DNA from: JBGLNJ01 sp964353405
GTDB lineage: Bacteria > Chloroflexota > Anaerolineae > Fen-1058
Direction of reading: 5' to 3'
Length of the DNA: 10,478 nucleotides
Assembly (NCBI GenBank): GCA_964353405.1
Contig: CAYGWJ010000346.1
Location: forward strand, 1-10,478
The notes under the pieces were generated by a model that ran no database searches, was not told the origin of the DNA, and saw only the letters and a list, made by a program, of their open reading frames with translations. The position numbers and the translations under genes were made by a program. Within the stretch, counting starts at the first letter, position 1; every line of letters begins with the position of its first letter. Of the stretch, positions 1-6,049 are shown piece after piece.

Positions 1-11
1 CTCCCAGCTGG

Positions 12-50
12 AAAATGCTCTAGATCCGTGTTCACGGTGAGCGCATTTTT
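12..50 (+). terminator. Probable intrinsic terminator of an upstream gene outside the window
   Basis: Outer arms AAAATGC (12-18) and GCATTTT (43-49) are perfectly complementary. An inner CCGTG/CACGG pair (26-30, 33-37) caps the hairpin, with an internal loop between the two helices. The right arm runs into five T residues (46-50), as expected of a Rho-independent terminator read on the + strand. The A-rich left edge means it could also work weakly on the other strand. The gene it would end lies left of the window. Confidence 0.5.
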
Positions 51-139
51 GTTCACAACATCTCTACGTCATCTCCATCGGTTCTTCACATTCTGGCGCT
101 ATCATAGGAGCATATCCACGGCCTGCGACGCCGTTTATC

Positions 140-145
140 AGGAGG
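140..145 (+). promoter_or_regulatory. Strong Shine-Dalgarno for the polyferredoxin gene
   Basis: AGGAGG sits 4 nt before the ATG at 150, which fixes that start. A weak -10-like TATCAT at 100-105 has no convincing -35, so I do not call a promoter from it. Confidence 0.8.
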
Positions 146-149
146 TTGC

Positions 150-1043
150 ATGATCACCCTATTTGGCAAACGTATTCGTCTGTTCCGACCCAGGAGCATC
201 TGGATTCGCAAAGTCGTCCAGTGGGCGTTCTTTATCCTGATCGCTCTCATCTCGGTCAACCGCGCTCTGGCGGAAAGCGGCGGGATCAGCATCCCGTTCT
301 TGGCCAACGCCAGCTTACATGCTGTGTGCCCGTTCGGCGGCGTCGAAACACTCTATCAGTTTGTCGCGGTCGGGACGTTTGTGCAAAAAGTCCACCAGGC
401 ATCCTTTGTGCTGATGATCATCAGCTTTTTGCTGGCGATCCTGTTCGGGCCCGTGTTCTGCGGCTGGGTGTGCCCGCTCGGCACGATTCAGGAATGGGTC
501 AGCAATTTTGGGCGCAAGCTTTTCCGACGCCGTTTCAATCACTTTGTCCCGGTCAAGCTGGACCAGGTGCTGCGCTACCTGCGCTATGGCGTGCTGGCCT
601 GGGTGGTGTATATGACGGCCGTGACCGGCAAGTTGATCTTTGCCGAGTATGACCCATACTTTGCCCTGTTCAGTTTTTGGACGAGCGAAGTATCTATCCT
701 CGGGCTGGTCATCCTGGGCGTCACGCTGGGGCTGTCACTCTTTGTCGAGCGACCGTGGTGCAAGTATGCTTGCCCATACGGGGCGGTGTTGGGTCTCACC
801 AACCTGTTTCGGGTCTTTGGCATCCGACGCAACGAAGCCACCTGCAAGGCCGATGGCGCTTGCTCGATCATGTGCCCGATGAATATTCCCGTTGACAGCA
901 AGACGGTGGTGCGCGACCACCAGTGCATCTCGTGCCTGGAATGTACATCCGAAGCCGTGTGCCCGGTCGCCAAAACCGTTCAGTTTTCCACGCGAGTCGC
1001 GCCGCAAGTAGCGCCGCGCAGCGCGGCGGGAGGTGCAAAATGA
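150..1043 (+). CDS. Membrane-bound NapH/NosR-like 4Fe-4S polyferredoxin
   Basis: A 297-residue integral membrane iron-sulfur protein that probably passes electrons between the quinone pool or a membrane donor and an extracytoplasmic or membrane acceptor. Four hydrophobic segments are visible (about 22-42, 83-103, 143-160, 180-200). The family hallmarks are a CPFGG motif (C60), CGWVCPLG (C104, C108) and CKYACPYG (C204, C208). A C-terminal ferredoxin-like part follows, with C232/D235/C238/C242-P and C259/C262/C265/C271-P. In the first cluster the usual second cysteine is aspartate (C-x2-D-x2-C-x3-CP), and the second has five residues before its last Cys. The start is set by AGGAGG just upstream. 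The stop codon overlaps the next gene's start (ATGA at 1040-1043), so the two are translationally coupled. NapH, NosR C-terminus and CcoG-type proteins share this core; I cannot say which pathway it serves. Confidence 0.85.
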   Translation: MITLFGKRIRLFRPRSIWIRKVVQWAFFILIALISVNRALAESGGISIPFLANASLHAVCPFGGVETLYQFVAVGTFVQKVHQASFVLMIISFLLAILFGPVFCGWVCPLGTIQEWVSNFGRKLFRRRFNHFVPVKLDQVLRYLRYGVLAWVVYMTAVTGKLIFAEYDPYFALFSFWTSEVSILGLVILGVTLGLSLFVERPWCKYACPYGAVLGLTNLFRVFGIRRNEATCKADGACSIMCPMNIPVDSKTVVRDHQCISCLECTSEAVCPVAKTVQFSTRVAPQVAPRSAAGGAK

Positions 1044-1816
1044 CCCTGACCTCTAAACCCCTAGCAGCCCTGGTAGTCGTCATCCTGTTCGGTGGGATTT
1101 TCTTTTCCAGCGCCATGGGCTGGTGGCAGACCGAGTCCACCAAAGAAGCGGCCAAGATCGCCAGCGGTGAATTTGCCGGCCAGGCCAACCCGGCGGATAT
1201 TCGCGGCTCGTACACTTTTGGCGATGTGGACAAGAACTTTGGCGTCCCGCCCGCTGTGCTGGCCGAAGCCTTTGGTGTCAAAGACAGCAATCTGGCTGCC
1301 TTTACGGTCAAGAGCCTGGAAGGCATGTATACGGGCAGCGCTCAGGAGATCGGCACGGCGTCAGTGCGCCTGTTCGTGGCCTTGTACAAGGGCATGCCGT
1401 ATGATCTGAGCACGGACATCTACCTGCCCGAGTCGGCCGCCACGATACTGAGGACACGCACATTGAGCAGCGAGCAGGCAGCATACGTGGCTGCGCACAC
1501 CGTGCCCAATCCGGGTACGGCACCGGCCACGAGCGCGCCGCAGACTATGCCGCAAGCTACACAAGCGCCGTCCGCTCAATCCACGCCCAAGGCCGAAACC
1601 CCCGGTGCTTTGAGCACAGATCGCGCTGTCAAGGGCACGACTACGTTTGGCGATCTGCTCGGCTGGGGCGTCTCGCAGGCGACGATCGAGAAGGTGTTGG
1701 GGACGTCCATGCCCGCGGCGCAAGTGACCAAGATCAAGGATTATTGCACGGAAAAAGGGCTGAACTTTGAAACGATCCGGCCCGCTCTGCAGGCCGAAGT
1801 TGACAAGGTCAAGTAG
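1040..1816 (+). CDS. Membrane-anchored protein with duplicated TFGD motif, partner of the polyferredoxin
   Basis: A 258-residue protein starting at the ATG that overlaps the preceding stop, with GGGAGG (1028-1033) as ribosome binding site. One N-terminal membrane segment (about 7-26) anchors it, with the rest probably extracytoplasmic. Two related blocks are visible: residues 54-79 (IRGSYTFGD followed by an FGVP segment) and 197-221 (VKGTTTFGD followed by WGVSQATIEKVLG). A Pro/Ala/Thr/Gln-rich linker (about 156-192) joins them. As I recall, similar R/KGxxTFxD...GV...L.G blocks occur in C-terminal extensions of some DUF4405 proteins. That would link this gene to redox membrane proteins such as the one at 7052-7669, but it is recollection rather than a search result. 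No cofactor motif is visible and there is a single Cys (about residue 236). The exact function is unknown; the tight operon suggests an accessory or docking role for the polyferredoxin. Confidence 0.75.
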   Translation: MTLTSKPLAALVVVILFGGIFFSSAMGWWQTESTKEAAKIASGEFAGQANPADIRGSYTFGDVDKNFGVPPAVLAEAFGVKDSNLAAFTVKSLEGMYTGSAQEIGTASVRLFVALYKGMPYDLSTDIYLPESAATILRTRTLSSEQAAYVAAHTVPNPGTAPATSAPQTMPQATQAPSAQSTPKAETPGALSTDRAVKGTTTFGDLLGWGVSQATIEKVLGTSMPAAQVTKIKDYCTEKGLNFETIRPALQAEVDKVK

Positions 1817-1886
1817 GCCGTTCTTTTCTCCACGGGCGAAAGCGCCAGCATGGGGGCATCAGCCGCCTGTGGATTTGCGCCCAATG

Positions 1887-1930
1887 AAACGTGAGGGCGA
1901 GTCCCACCAGTCTCGCCCTCACGTTTTTTT
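1887..1930 (+). terminator. Strong intrinsic terminator of the polyferredoxin operon
   Basis: A perfect 15-bp stem (arms 1887-1901 and 1912-1926, sequence AAACGTGAGGGCGAG and its complement) encloses a 10-nt loop. It ends in seven T residues (1924-1930) on the + strand. It lies 70 nt after the operon's stop and 20 nt before the convergent gene's stop. On the - strand only three T residues follow the stem, so it may serve that side weakly. Confidence 0.92.
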
Positions 1931-1949
1931 GCGCTGCGATCAGGCTACC

Positions 1950-2336
1950 TTATAGCAGATGGACGAGATCCGCTCCCACTGTGATGCGCGTCGCCGTCCA
2001 CACGTCGTTGGCGACCGTGCCGCTCACACTGACCTTTTGCCCGACCGCCAAATCGGCAAACCTGATGGGCACAGTCCCCGTGTCGGTCTTGAGCAGGTAG
2101 CGAGTGCCGCTGGTTGTTTGTAGCGTGAGCGTCTGCCCAACGTACTCGCGCACAATCGGATTACCACCGGTCGCTTGAACCGTGACCGTCTTGCCGTTGA
2201 TGGCCGTGATGACGCCAGTGAGCGTAAAGCTGCCACTCTTGCCACGAACCGGCGGCGGGCCGCCAGCCGCCAGCGCCGGCGTAGCCGTTGCCACGAGCAC
2301 AACCAACGCGAGTAAAGCAATTGCTGCTCTCTTCAT
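1950..2336 (-). CDS. Small secreted DUF5666-like beta-barrel protein
   Basis: A 128-residue protein with a clear signal peptide: MKR, a hydrophobic core, and a cleavage-like ALAA after about residue 24. The mature part is rich in Val/Thr and alternating beta strands. It carries the pattern G-x-I-T-A-I-N-G-K-T-V-T-V (about 41-53) and a V-G-Q-K-V-S-V-S-G-T-V segment (about 98-108). This is typical of DUF5666/OB-fold-like domains, which have no established biochemical role. It is the last gene of the - strand group and starts 57 nt after the DUF11 gene stop. An AGGAG ribosome binding site sits in the loop of a small hairpin just upstream. Its signal peptide resembles that of the small protein at 6050-6259. 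Family assignment is by pattern only; the function is unknown. Confidence 0.75.
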   Translation of the reverse strand: MKRAAIALLALVVLVATATPALAAGGPPPVRGKSGSFTLTGVITAINGKTVTVQATGGNPIVREYVGQTLTLQTTSGTRYLLKTDTGTVPIRFADLAVGQKVSVSGTVANDVWTATRITVGADLVHLL

Positions 2337-2340
2337 CGTT

Positions 2341-2358
2341 CCATTCTCCTGTGAATGG
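2341..2358 (-). promoter_or_regulatory. Hairpin with the Shine-Dalgarno in its loop, before the DUF5666-like gene
   Basis: In the mRNA sense, CCATTC (2358-2353) pairs with GAATGG (2346-2341) around a 6-nt loop, ACAGGA. Most of the AGGAG ribosome binding site lies in this loop, with its last bases entering the stem, and the ATG follows 4 nt after the stem. The structure could expose or restrict the ribosome binding site. The stem is only 6 bp, so the effect is uncertain. Confidence 0.4.
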
Positions 2359-2392
2359 TTCGAGATCGGGCAGCCGCGCTGCCTGTGTTACC

Positions 2393-3721
2393 CTAGCGAA
2401 TGACCATTGGCATGAACACGCGATACCCCGGCTCGCCGAACAGCGCGAACTGGGTCAGGTGAGTCGTCGTGTAGACGTGTGTGCCGGACATGACTCGTAC
2501 TGGCTCGCCCAGCATCGCCCACGGCTCACCGGGGCTGATGCGGTACCAGAGGCGCAGTGTCTCGCGGTTCAGTCCGGCTATGTCAGTGTCGCCATAGTGA
2601 ACCGTGATGGTAAGCGGTTGTCCGAATTGATGGACATCTTGTCCAAAGCGAAACGCGGTCACCTCGAACGCGCGATGCGCGAACATCAATCCAGGCGGGC
2701 CGGAGATGATGTCGGTATCGGTGAGTGGTTTGAACTGGAAGCGCGTCGTGTCGGTCACGGCGCCGGGTGGGACCGTCAACGTGACGCCATACTCGTGTTG
2801 CCATTCGTCGCCGTTTGGCCCGATCATGCGCGCATAGTGCGGCAGTGTGACGACGGTCGTCACTGGCCCAAGCTGGATCGTCCCGCTCACGCCTAGCGAG
2901 CGCAGATGTGCCAGGTTGGTGAGCACTGTGCCGGGTGTGACCACGCCTTCAACGCCGAGACGATATTGCAGCGTGAGCGGCTCGCCAGCGCGGACGCGCC
3001 CTTGCCACTGCAACGTCTGGCCGTCATGCGTGCCGGTCACATCACCTGTCCAGCCCAGAAAGCGTACCTGATGACTGAAGGGCAAGGTATCGCTCAACTC
3101 GACTATGCGTTCCTGTATCTGTTGCGGGCCGCCGGAACGTTGAGCCAGGTCAAGCACGATGGTATAGGTCAGCACATCGCCGGGCATGACCTCGCCCGCG
3201 TGAACCTGCTTGGCCGAGCCGGCCATATCGCACACCACGCTGACGACGCTGGCGGTGTTGTTCGTCGTATCGGATTCGACTGCGGTTGTGGCAATGGCTG
3301 CGGTGTTAGTCAATGCTGTGCCTTCAGCCAGGCTCGCGTTGACTTGTTCGGTGATGAGGATGTGTCCGCAGCACGAACCGGCTGGCAAGAGGCCCATGTC
3401 CCAGACCAACACATTGCCGGTGATCGAAGCGGGTAAGAGGGGTGCGCCCCAGCGATCGGTGGCTGTGATGAACTGCACTCCATCCGGCAAAGTGGCTGTG
3501 ACTTGAACATCGGGCGTGGCTTCTGTCCCGATATTGGCGTAGGCGATGTTGACGACAAACGGCAAGTTGGGAGCAACGTGCTTGGGCGCAGTCAGATCAA
3601 TCGTCACATCGGCCTGACCGGCGGCCAGCGCAATGGAGAGACCTGCCACCGTCACGACGACAGCGGCCAGGCCAAGACCCAGGGCTAACGTGAGACAAGC
3701 CCATTGAGTGGAACGTCTCAT
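2393..3721 (-). CDS. Secreted DUF11-like multi-domain surface protein
   Basis: A 442-residue protein with an N-terminal signal or anchor segment (about 10-33, ending ALAAG). Residues about 37-163 form a DUF11-type Ig-like domain: an N-P-F-V-V-N-I-A-Y-A-N-I-G-like strand, ATLPDGVQF, and the closing TNNTASVVSVV. Residues about 164-295 look like a diverged second copy (PGDVLTYTI, LSDTLPF, TNLAHL). Residues about 296-430 contain a ZU5-like stretch (VTLTVPPGAV) and a Thr-rich beta region. The last residues, YRVFMPMVIR, resemble a short hydrophobic C-terminal motif (x-V-x-L-P-L-V-x-R/K type) that I recall on many secreted Chloroflexota proteins; its role as a sorting signal is unproven. A GAGGAGG ribosome binding site (3735-3729) supports the start. 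It lies downstream of the sigma/DUF5667 pair and is likely in its regulon. It is probably a structural or adhesive surface protein; no catalytic residues are visible. Confidence 0.78.
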   Translation of the reverse strand: MRRSTQWACLTLALGLGLAAVVVTVAGLSIALAAGQADVTIDLTAPKHVAPNLPFVVNIAYANIGTEATPDVQVTATLPDGVQFITATDRWGAPLLPASITGNVLVWDMGLLPAGSCCGHILITEQVNASLAEGTALTNTAAIATTAVESDTTNNTASVVSVVCDMAGSAKQVHAGEVMPGDVLTYTIVLDLAQRSGGPQQIQERIVELSDTLPFSHQVRFLGWTGDVTGTHDGQTLQWQGRVRAGEPLTLQYRLGVEGVVTPGTVLTNLAHLRSLGVSGTIQLGPVTTVVTLPHYARMIGPNGDEWQHEYGVTLTVPPGAVTDTTRFQFKPLTDTDIISGPPGLMFAHRAFEVTAFRFGQDVHQFGQPLTITVHYGDTDIAGLNRETLRLWYRISPGEPWAMLGEPVRVMSGTHVYTTTHLTQFALFGEPGYRVFMPMVIR

Positions 3722-3776
3722 GGCGACCTCCTCGTGCAGAATATGACGGGGCTTCCACCCGACGCGTGGGCTGTGG

Positions 3777-3820
3777 CGCTTGGCGTGAGCGAAAGCCCCG
3801 TTTGTCGCTCACGCCAAGCG
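3777..3820 (-). repeat. Long perfect hairpin between the DUF5667 and DUF11 genes
   Basis: Arms 3777-3791 (CGCTTGGCGTGAGCG) and 3806-3820 are perfectly complementary over 15 bp, with a 14-nt loop. The hairpin lies 41 nt after the DUF5667 gene stop and 55 nt before the DUF11 gene start, in mRNA order. No T-run follows on either strand, so it is not a standard Rho-independent terminator. It could stabilise or partly end the upstream message, or be a palindromic repeat element. Confidence 0.65.
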
Positions 3821-3861
3821 ACCAGCAGCCGTTGCGCCGGGAACGCAACACAAACGACAGA

Positions 3862-5049
3862 TTATGGACGGCGAGTTCCTCCGCTGTTTCCTCCTGTCCC
3901 ACTACCAGAACCATTTCCACCTGTCCCGCCGCCAGAACCACTGGTTGGTTGTGGCGCAGGCCCCCCCTGAGCTGTAGGTTGCGGGCCAGGGCCGGTCTGT
4001 CTGGGTGTAACAGTGACCTGCGGCCCAGGCGCGCTGGTGGGCGGCTGACCCGTTCCAGCCTGATTGCGCTGCAGCGTGACAGTGGCTTGCGGTGTATGCG
4101 ATGGCTGCGGTGTAACGGTTGCCTCGAGTGTAGCCGTCAGTTGAGGAACCGTTGTAGATGTTTGCGGTTGCGGCGTGGTGGTTCCTTCATGCAGCGGCGT
4201 AGGTTGCACGGGCATACCTTGACCACGGCGATACTGACGGCGGAAAGCATCCGGGTCGGCCAGTCCGGCTTCGGCTCGTTGCTGTGCTAGAGTCACGGCT
4301 TGCTCTGCCAGGCGCAGTGCATCTTGCGTGCTCGCTTCACGCGGCGAGTTGACTTTCGCTTGCGCCAGAGCGCGCTCTTGAGTTTGGGCCATCATGCGGA
4401 CTTGATCGAGCAAGTGCAGCATCTCCGGTTCCGGCGCTCGCGCAGCGGCATTCAACGCGGCGTCGAGTTGACTTTGCAATCGTAACGCGAGTAGAGTGCC
4501 AATTGGGCGATTGGCGATTGCCAATTGCTCCATCTCGTGTGTCCGTTCGCTCGCAAAGGCCATAGCCAGCGTGGCCTGTTGCGAGGGATCGCGGGTAAGA
4601 TTCAAGCGCGCATCTTCCACCGTTAGCTTGATACTGTACAGCGGCGAATCAGGCAGGCTGGATTGAGCCGCGGCCACTGTGCCGCCCACGATGCTCAACA
4701 CCAGAACGAACGCAATTGCCACTCGCGCCAGGACAGGCAATAACGCAGGCTGACCCGTGCGTTGTGCAGGCCACACCCACGCCATGAAACGCTGGAATGG
4801 ATGAACCGATACCGCTTGTCGTTTGTATGTGCGAGCTGTGGAAAGGAATTGCCGGCGGCGCGCGGCGAGCGTGTCAGCCGGTACCGCTGGCACAGGTGCA
4901 AGCGCGCTCAAGCGGTCTCGTGCCCCAACCAACTCGGCCAACTCGACCGCCAGGTTGCGCGAAGCGTAGCGCGTGAGGCAGCCCTCCAACGATTCGCCTG
5001 CGGCGACCCTCGCCAGCACATCATCCAAAGCATCTACCAGATTCACCAT
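3862..5049 (-). CDS. DUF5667 single-pass membrane protein, probable partner of the ECF sigma factor
   Basis: A 395-residue protein. An N-terminal cytoplasmic part (1-100) holds an Ala/Leu/Glu-rich helical segment, as in proteins encoded next to ECF sigma factors. One membrane segment follows (about 103-119). Next comes the DUF5667 core (about 121-230), containing SLPDSPLYSIKLTVEDARLN and long helices rich in Ala, Gln and Glu. A Pro/Thr/Gln-rich tail (about 262-355) and a Gly/Ser/Asn-rich end (about 362-392) look like wall-spanning or extracytoplasmic linkers. I chose ATG at 5049 because AAGGA (5064-5060) precedes it and the protein then begins with MVNLVDALDDV. A GTG at 5067, overlapping the sigma stop (GTGA), would add six residues and has no ribosome binding site. 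Such pairs are thought to act as sigma/anti-sigma-like systems. No zinc-binding HxxxCxxC motif is present, so it is not a classical ZAS anti-sigma factor. Confidence 0.75.
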   Translation of the reverse strand: MVNLVDALDDVLARVAAGESLEGCLTRYASRNLAVELAELVGARDRLSALAPVPAVPADTLAARRRQFLSTARTYKRQAVSVHPFQRFMAWVWPAQRTGQPALLPVLARVAIAFVLVLSIVGGTVAAAQSSLPDSPLYSIKLTVEDARLNLTRDPSQQATLAMAFASERTHEMEQLAIANRPIGTLLALRLQSQLDAALNAAARAPEPEMLHLLDQVRMMAQTQERALAQAKVNSPREASTQDALRLAEQAVTLAQQRAEAGLADPDAFRRQYRRGQGMPVQPTPLHEGTTTPQPQTSTTVPQLTATLEATVTPQPSHTPQATVTLQRNQAGTGQPPTSAPGPQVTVTPRQTGPGPQPTAQGGPAPQPTSGSGGGTGGNGSGSGTGGNSGGTRRP

Positions 5050-5063
5050 CTCGTCACGTTCCT

Positions 5064-5660
5064 TCACAGCAACAGCAACAGACCCGTGAGCGCCCGTTTC
5101 AGTGCACCCAGTGCCCGATGTTGAAGCGATTTGATCGCGCCTTCGGGTTTGTTCATCAGCACGCCCACTTGAGCGTTCGAGTAGCCTTCCATGAACTTGA
5201 GCACGACGACGTTTTGTTGTTCCGGCGTCAGTTGCGCTAATGCCGCACGCACTTTTTCCTGCGCGAGCCGTTGCTCGGAATCTGCTTCAGTATCCGCCTC
5301 ATCGGCTTGATCCAGGTCTGGCTCAAGTGAAACTATGCCCTCCGCCGGACGTTGCCGGTGCTGATCCATCGCCAGGTTGTGTGCCACACGATACAACCAT
5401 GCGCCCAGGTGATTCGGCGCGCGCCCATCGCGCAAGGCTTCCAACAGCCGTCGCAAAGTTTCCGCTGCAATGTCCTGCGCGCTTTCCGCGTCGCTCACAA
5501 AGCGATAGGCGTAGCGATATAACCGCTCAAAGTAGGCGTCATAGATTTCGCCGAGAGCTTGCTCGTCAAACGCTCTCGCTCGACCAAATAGAGTCTCGTC
5601 CTGATTCACGTTTGCGCCCGGCGCACAGGTTGGCAGGCAACAATCGCCTGCGTTGCACAT
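5064..5660 (-). CDS. ECF-type RNA polymerase sigma-70 family factor
   Basis: A 198-residue sigma factor with only regions 2 and 4. Region 2 (about 31-104) includes FDEQALGEIYDAYFERLYRY, the DAESAQDIAAETL segment and the -10-binding LGAWLYRVAHNLAMD segment. An acidic linker (about 110-130) follows, then region 4 (about 137-190) with LTPEQQNVVVLKFMEGYSNA and a helix-turn-helix ending in AIKSLQHRALGALKRAL. It recruits RNA polymerase to a specific promoter set, usually including its own operon. The DUF5667 gene follows with overlap or near contact. The start is uncertain. The ATG at 5660 gives an odd Cys-rich leader (C2, C7, C8, C12) and has no ribosome binding site. A TATAAT box ends only 4 nt upstream of it. 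The GTG at 5609 would give a normal ECF N-terminus but also lacks a clear ribosome binding site. Confidence 0.88.
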   Translation of the reverse strand: MCNAGDCCLPTCAPGANVNQDETLFGRARAFDEQALGEIYDAYFERLYRYAYRFVSDAESAQDIAAETLRRLLEALRDGRAPNHLGAWLYRVAHNLAMDQHRQRPAEGIVSLEPDLDQADEADTEADSEQRLAQEKVRAALAQLTPEQQNVVVLKFMEGYSNAQVGVLMNKPEGAIKSLQHRALGALKRALTGLLLLL

Positions 5661-5664
5661 CTAT

Positions 5665-5670
5665 ATTATA
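5665..5670 (-). promoter_or_regulatory. Possible -10 box of the sigma operon
   Basis: A consensus TATAAT on the - strand lies immediately upstream of the annotated ATG at 5660. No good -35 is seen 16-18 nt further upstream. If used, transcription would begin near 5657-5659, inside or at the first codon. That favours either leaderless translation or the downstream GTG start at 5609. Confidence 0.45.
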
Positions 5671-5848
5671 GACGCACGCAGCCCCGAAAAGATACTCACG
5701 CCCTTTGCCGGTGGCCGAAATTCATTTCCGTTCGGCTCTTTTCTCGATGGCCGTATCTATCAGGCTGGTTCTGCGTCTCTAATACAGAACAAGCTTTGGG
5801 GCACAGTCTGGCGCTCGCCCGATAACATCGCCCCCCACTATCACAAAA

Positions 5849-5856
5849 AGGAAGGA
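5849..5856 (+). promoter_or_regulatory. Shine-Dalgarno separated from its gene by the insertion
   Basis: AGGAAGGA lies 4 nt before the ATG at 5861, which is the left copy of the duplicated target. That ATG now opens only a 12-codon frame into the inserted element (5861-5899, MNWTLDKLMTSE then TGA). In the inferred pre-insertion sequence the same site would drive the signal-peptide gene that now starts at 6050. Confidence 0.7.
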
Positions 5857-5860
5857 ACCT

Positions 5861-5864
5861 ATGA
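5861..5864 (+). repeat. Target-site duplication, left copy (ATGA)
   Basis: ATGA directly abuts the outer end of the left terminal inverted repeat and is repeated at 6050-6053, directly abutting the right one. A matching 4-bp duplication at both edges of a perfect inverted repeat is the usual footprint of transposition. Confidence 0.75.
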
Positions 5865-5880
5865 ATTGGACTTTGGACAA
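5865..5880 (+). repeat. Left terminal inverted repeat of the MITE-like element
   Basis: ATTGGACTTTGGACAA, 16 bp, perfectly complementary to 6034-6049. Confidence 0.9.
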
Positions 5881-6033
5881 ACTTATGACAAGCGAGTGAT
5901 GGTGCTTGCTAGACTTGGGCCGCTGGAGCGGATTATTTGGCAGTTTCGGAACGTCGCCAAGTTGCTCAAACGCCCGAATAATTCCACCAGCGTCGCGAAA
6001 AGGCTTTTGTGATGGCAAATTGCTTGCCACGCG

Positions 6034-6049
6034 TTGTCCAAAGTCCAAT
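6034..6049 (-). repeat. Right terminal inverted repeat of the MITE-like element
   Basis: TTGTCCAAAGTCCAAT on the + strand, the exact reverse complement of 5865-5880. It ends one base before the ATG of the small secreted protein. Confidence 0.9.

Larger units (their letters stand above)
5661..6049. other. Intergenic region between the divergent sigma gene and small secreted gene
   Basis: 389 bp without a convincing full-length gene. It holds, in order, the sigma operon's TATAAT box (5665-5670), about 180 bp of unassigned sequence that should contain the original promoter of the small secreted protein, that gene's stranded Shine-Dalgarno (5849-5856), and the 185-bp inserted element (5865-6049). 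Long frames crossing it (for example + strand 5653-6012 and - strand 5779-6105) show no domain or composition suggesting a protein and are interrupted by the inserted element. Confidence 0.6.
5865..6049. mobile_element. MITE-like non-autonomous element, 185 bp
   Basis: Perfect 16-bp terminal inverted repeats (ATTGGACTTTGGACAA at 5865-5880; its complement at 6034-6049) enclose about 153 bp with no transposase frame. Similarity continues just inside the ends: TGACAAGC on the left against TGGCAAGC on the right arm read in reverse. The element is flanked exactly by ATGA on both sides. Its size, terminal repeats, target duplication and lack of coding capacity fit a miniature inverted-repeat transposable element or an IS relic mobilised in trans. 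A 4-bp duplication occurs in several IS families, and I cannot assign one. It split the ribosome binding site from the start codon of the gene at 6050. The coordinates follow from the repeats themselves; the mobile nature is an inference from one copy. Confidence 0.8.

Noticed and set aside
2906..3436. 176-codon + strand frame
   Set aside because: Antisense shadow of the DUF11-like gene, with no start signal or domain.
3766..4290. 174-codon + strand frame rich in Arg, Cys and Leu
   Set aside because: Antisense to the Pro/Thr and Gly-rich tail of the DUF5667 gene; the composition reflects that low-complexity region.
5653..6012. 119-codon + strand open frame between the sigma gene and the small secreted gene
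   Set aside because: It starts inside the sigma gene's 5' end, has no ribosome binding site at its start, shows no domain, and its 3' third is the inserted element.
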